Assembly: GCA_021779635.1 (NCBI GenBank)
Contig: JAJYAH010000381.1
Span: 1 to 6,845 of the forward strand
Length of the DNA: 6,845 nt
Origin: Pseudomonadota bacterium
GTDB lineage: Bacteria; Pseudomonadota; Alphaproteobacteria; Rhizobiales; Xanthobacteraceae
Direction: 5' to 3'
The position numbers were made by a program, and so were the translations under genes. The notes beneath the pieces were generated by a model. It saw only the letters and a program-made list of their open reading frames with translations, searched no databases and was not told the DNA's origin. Of the stretch, positions 6,228 through 6,845 are shown piece after piece (the first letter of the stretch is position 1; the number at the start of each line of letters is the position of its first letter).

Positions 6228-6728
6228 ATGAACACGCTCATCAATGCGACATTGACGCCGATGGTTGGCGTCCTGCGCAGGTCCGGTCTGCTCGCGGAAG
6301 ACCTCGACTATCATATCGTCCGTGCTTCGATGGTGATCCTGTTTTTCTTCTTCGGTTATCAGAAATGGTGGGCCTATGAGGCGGATCGTCTGGGGCCTTT
6401 CATCAGTAGCGGCCCACTCATCCGGTGGCTTTACCCGGCCCTCGGGCACCAGGGCGCAAGCTGGTTCCTGAGTGTCTGCGAATGGACCTTCGGTGCCCTG
6501 GTGCTCGCGGGCTTCTGTGACAAACGGTTAGGCGTTCTCGGCGCTGCCGGTTCGACCCTTACTTTCATCGCCACCGTTAGCATCATTCCCTTCATGCCGG
6601 ATGGCTGCGACGCGTCAGCCGGCGGATTCCCCGCGATGACGGGAAATGCTCCCTTCCTGATGAAGGACGTCGTCCTGCTCGCCGTATCGTTCTATCTCTT
6701 GAAACAGCACGTGGCTCGCCTCGGATAA
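6228..6728 (+). CDS. DUF417/YkgB (RclC-like) inner-membrane protein, copy 2
   Basis: A 166-residue membrane protein with four likely helices (about 30-47, 77-95, 101-120, 142-160). It carries the same landmarks as copy 1: DLDYH (25-29), QKWWAYEAD (45-53), PFISSGPL (57-64), WLYP (67-70), GGFPA (132-136) and MKDVVLLAVSFYLLKQ (145-160). By eye the core is identical at over half of positions, with different cysteines (C84, C97, C127). Start ATG 6228 follows a weak ribosome site (GGGA about 8 bases upstream), so translation may depend on coupling to the HWE kinase gene. It lies close behind that kinase and is probably in the same operon. The copy-1 C-terminal tail is absent. The RclC relationship suggests stress protection at the membrane, but no transported substrate can be read from sequence. 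Confidence 0.88.
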   Translation: MNTLINATLTPMVGVLRRSGLLAEDLDYHIVRASMVILFFFFGYQKWWAYEADRLGPFISSGPLIRWLYPALGHQGASWFLSVCEWTFGALVLAGFCDKRLGVLGAAGSTLTFIATVSIIPFMPDGCDASAGGFPAMTGNAPFLMKDVVLLAVSFYLLKQHVARLG

Positions 6729-6767
6729 CAATAGGTCTTCCGCACAGGCGTCAGCGGGAGGTTCGCT

Positions 6768-6790
6768 CCAGGGCTCGGTCGAGCGCCTGG
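6768..6790 (+). other. Bulged hairpin between DUF417 copy 2 and the next gene
   Basis: CCAGGGCTC can pair with GAGCGCCTGG around a GGTC loop, leaving one unpaired C. It lies 39 bases after the DUF417 stop and 13 bases before the next ribosome site. No T run follows, so it is not a clear terminator; it could be a processing or attenuation element. Confidence 0.3.
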
Positions 6791-6817
6791 ACATCATCAG
6801 AAAGGGAGGTCAATGGA

Positions 6818-6845
6818 ATGACAGTCGCCACACCCCTATTCTGCA
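6818..6845 (+). CDS. Start of an unidentified gene, cut by the window edge
   Basis: ATG at 6818 follows a strong ribosome site, GGAGG (6805-6809), 8 bases upstream, and opens MTVATPLFC before the window ends. The nearby ATG at 6813 meets TGA after one codon and is rejected. Only nine codons are visible, so no family can be named. The short distance to DUF417 copy 2 suggests it belongs to the same transcription unit. Confidence 0.55.

Noticed and set aside
2732..6728. Inverted DUF417 genes as the ends of a mobile element
   Set aside because: They are diverged coding genes, not near-identical inverted repeats; no transposase, integrase or target-site duplication is visible.
1..6845. CRISPR array, tRNA or rRNA genes
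   Set aside because: No regularly spaced repeats, cloverleaf-like segments or rRNA-like conserved stretches were seen on either strand.

Overview
The window looks like an accessory, signalling-rich stretch of a GC-rich alphaproteobacterial chromosome, most probably Hyphomicrobiales (Bradyrhizobium/Mesorhizobium/Methylobacterium-like). The basis is the gene content: a very large Ser/Thr-kinase/ATPase/histidine-kinase hybrid, a HWE-type histidine kinase, a FixJ-like receiver protein and an ECF sigma factor. I ran no database search, so the taxonomic call is an inference.

Layout. Left part (1-2406, minus strand): the N-terminal 753 residues of a kinase/AAA-ATPase signalling protein. Its frame hits TAG at 145-147 and again at 127-129, yet stays open and family-like to the window edge. 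Then (2407-2731) a gene-poor gap with a terminator-like hairpin. Next (2732-3259, minus) a four-helix DUF417/YkgB (RclC-like) membrane protein. A 440-base divergent control region (3260-3699) follows, carrying a perfect 10+2+10 palindrome. From there everything reads rightwards: a receiver-only response regulator (3700-4065), overlapped by ATGA with an ECF sigma factor (4062-4727); a 188-base gap; one or two small exported proteins fused in frame (4916-5455, with an internal start at 5192); a HWE histidine kinase (5445-6185) with a -1 frameshift at a G run, whose true C-terminus continues in another frame to 6205; a second DUF417 membrane protein (6228-6728); and the first codons of another gene (6818 onward).

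Working together. The centre reads as a signal-transduction cassette: HWE kinase, stand-alone receiver and ECF sigma factor, with small exported proteins of unknown role. It is bracketed by two outward-pointing, clearly homologous but diverged DUF417 membrane proteins. Escherichia coli RclC, a member of the DUF417 family, belongs to the reactive-chlorine response, so an envelope or oxidative stress role is a reasonable but unproven guess. No anti-sigma factor is visible, so the receiver protein is a candidate partner of the sigma factor. Three loci show damage or recoding signs: two in-frame ambers, one frameshift and one in-frame fusion of two leader peptides. Either the region is decaying or the assembly has base errors; this decides how much of the cassette is alive.
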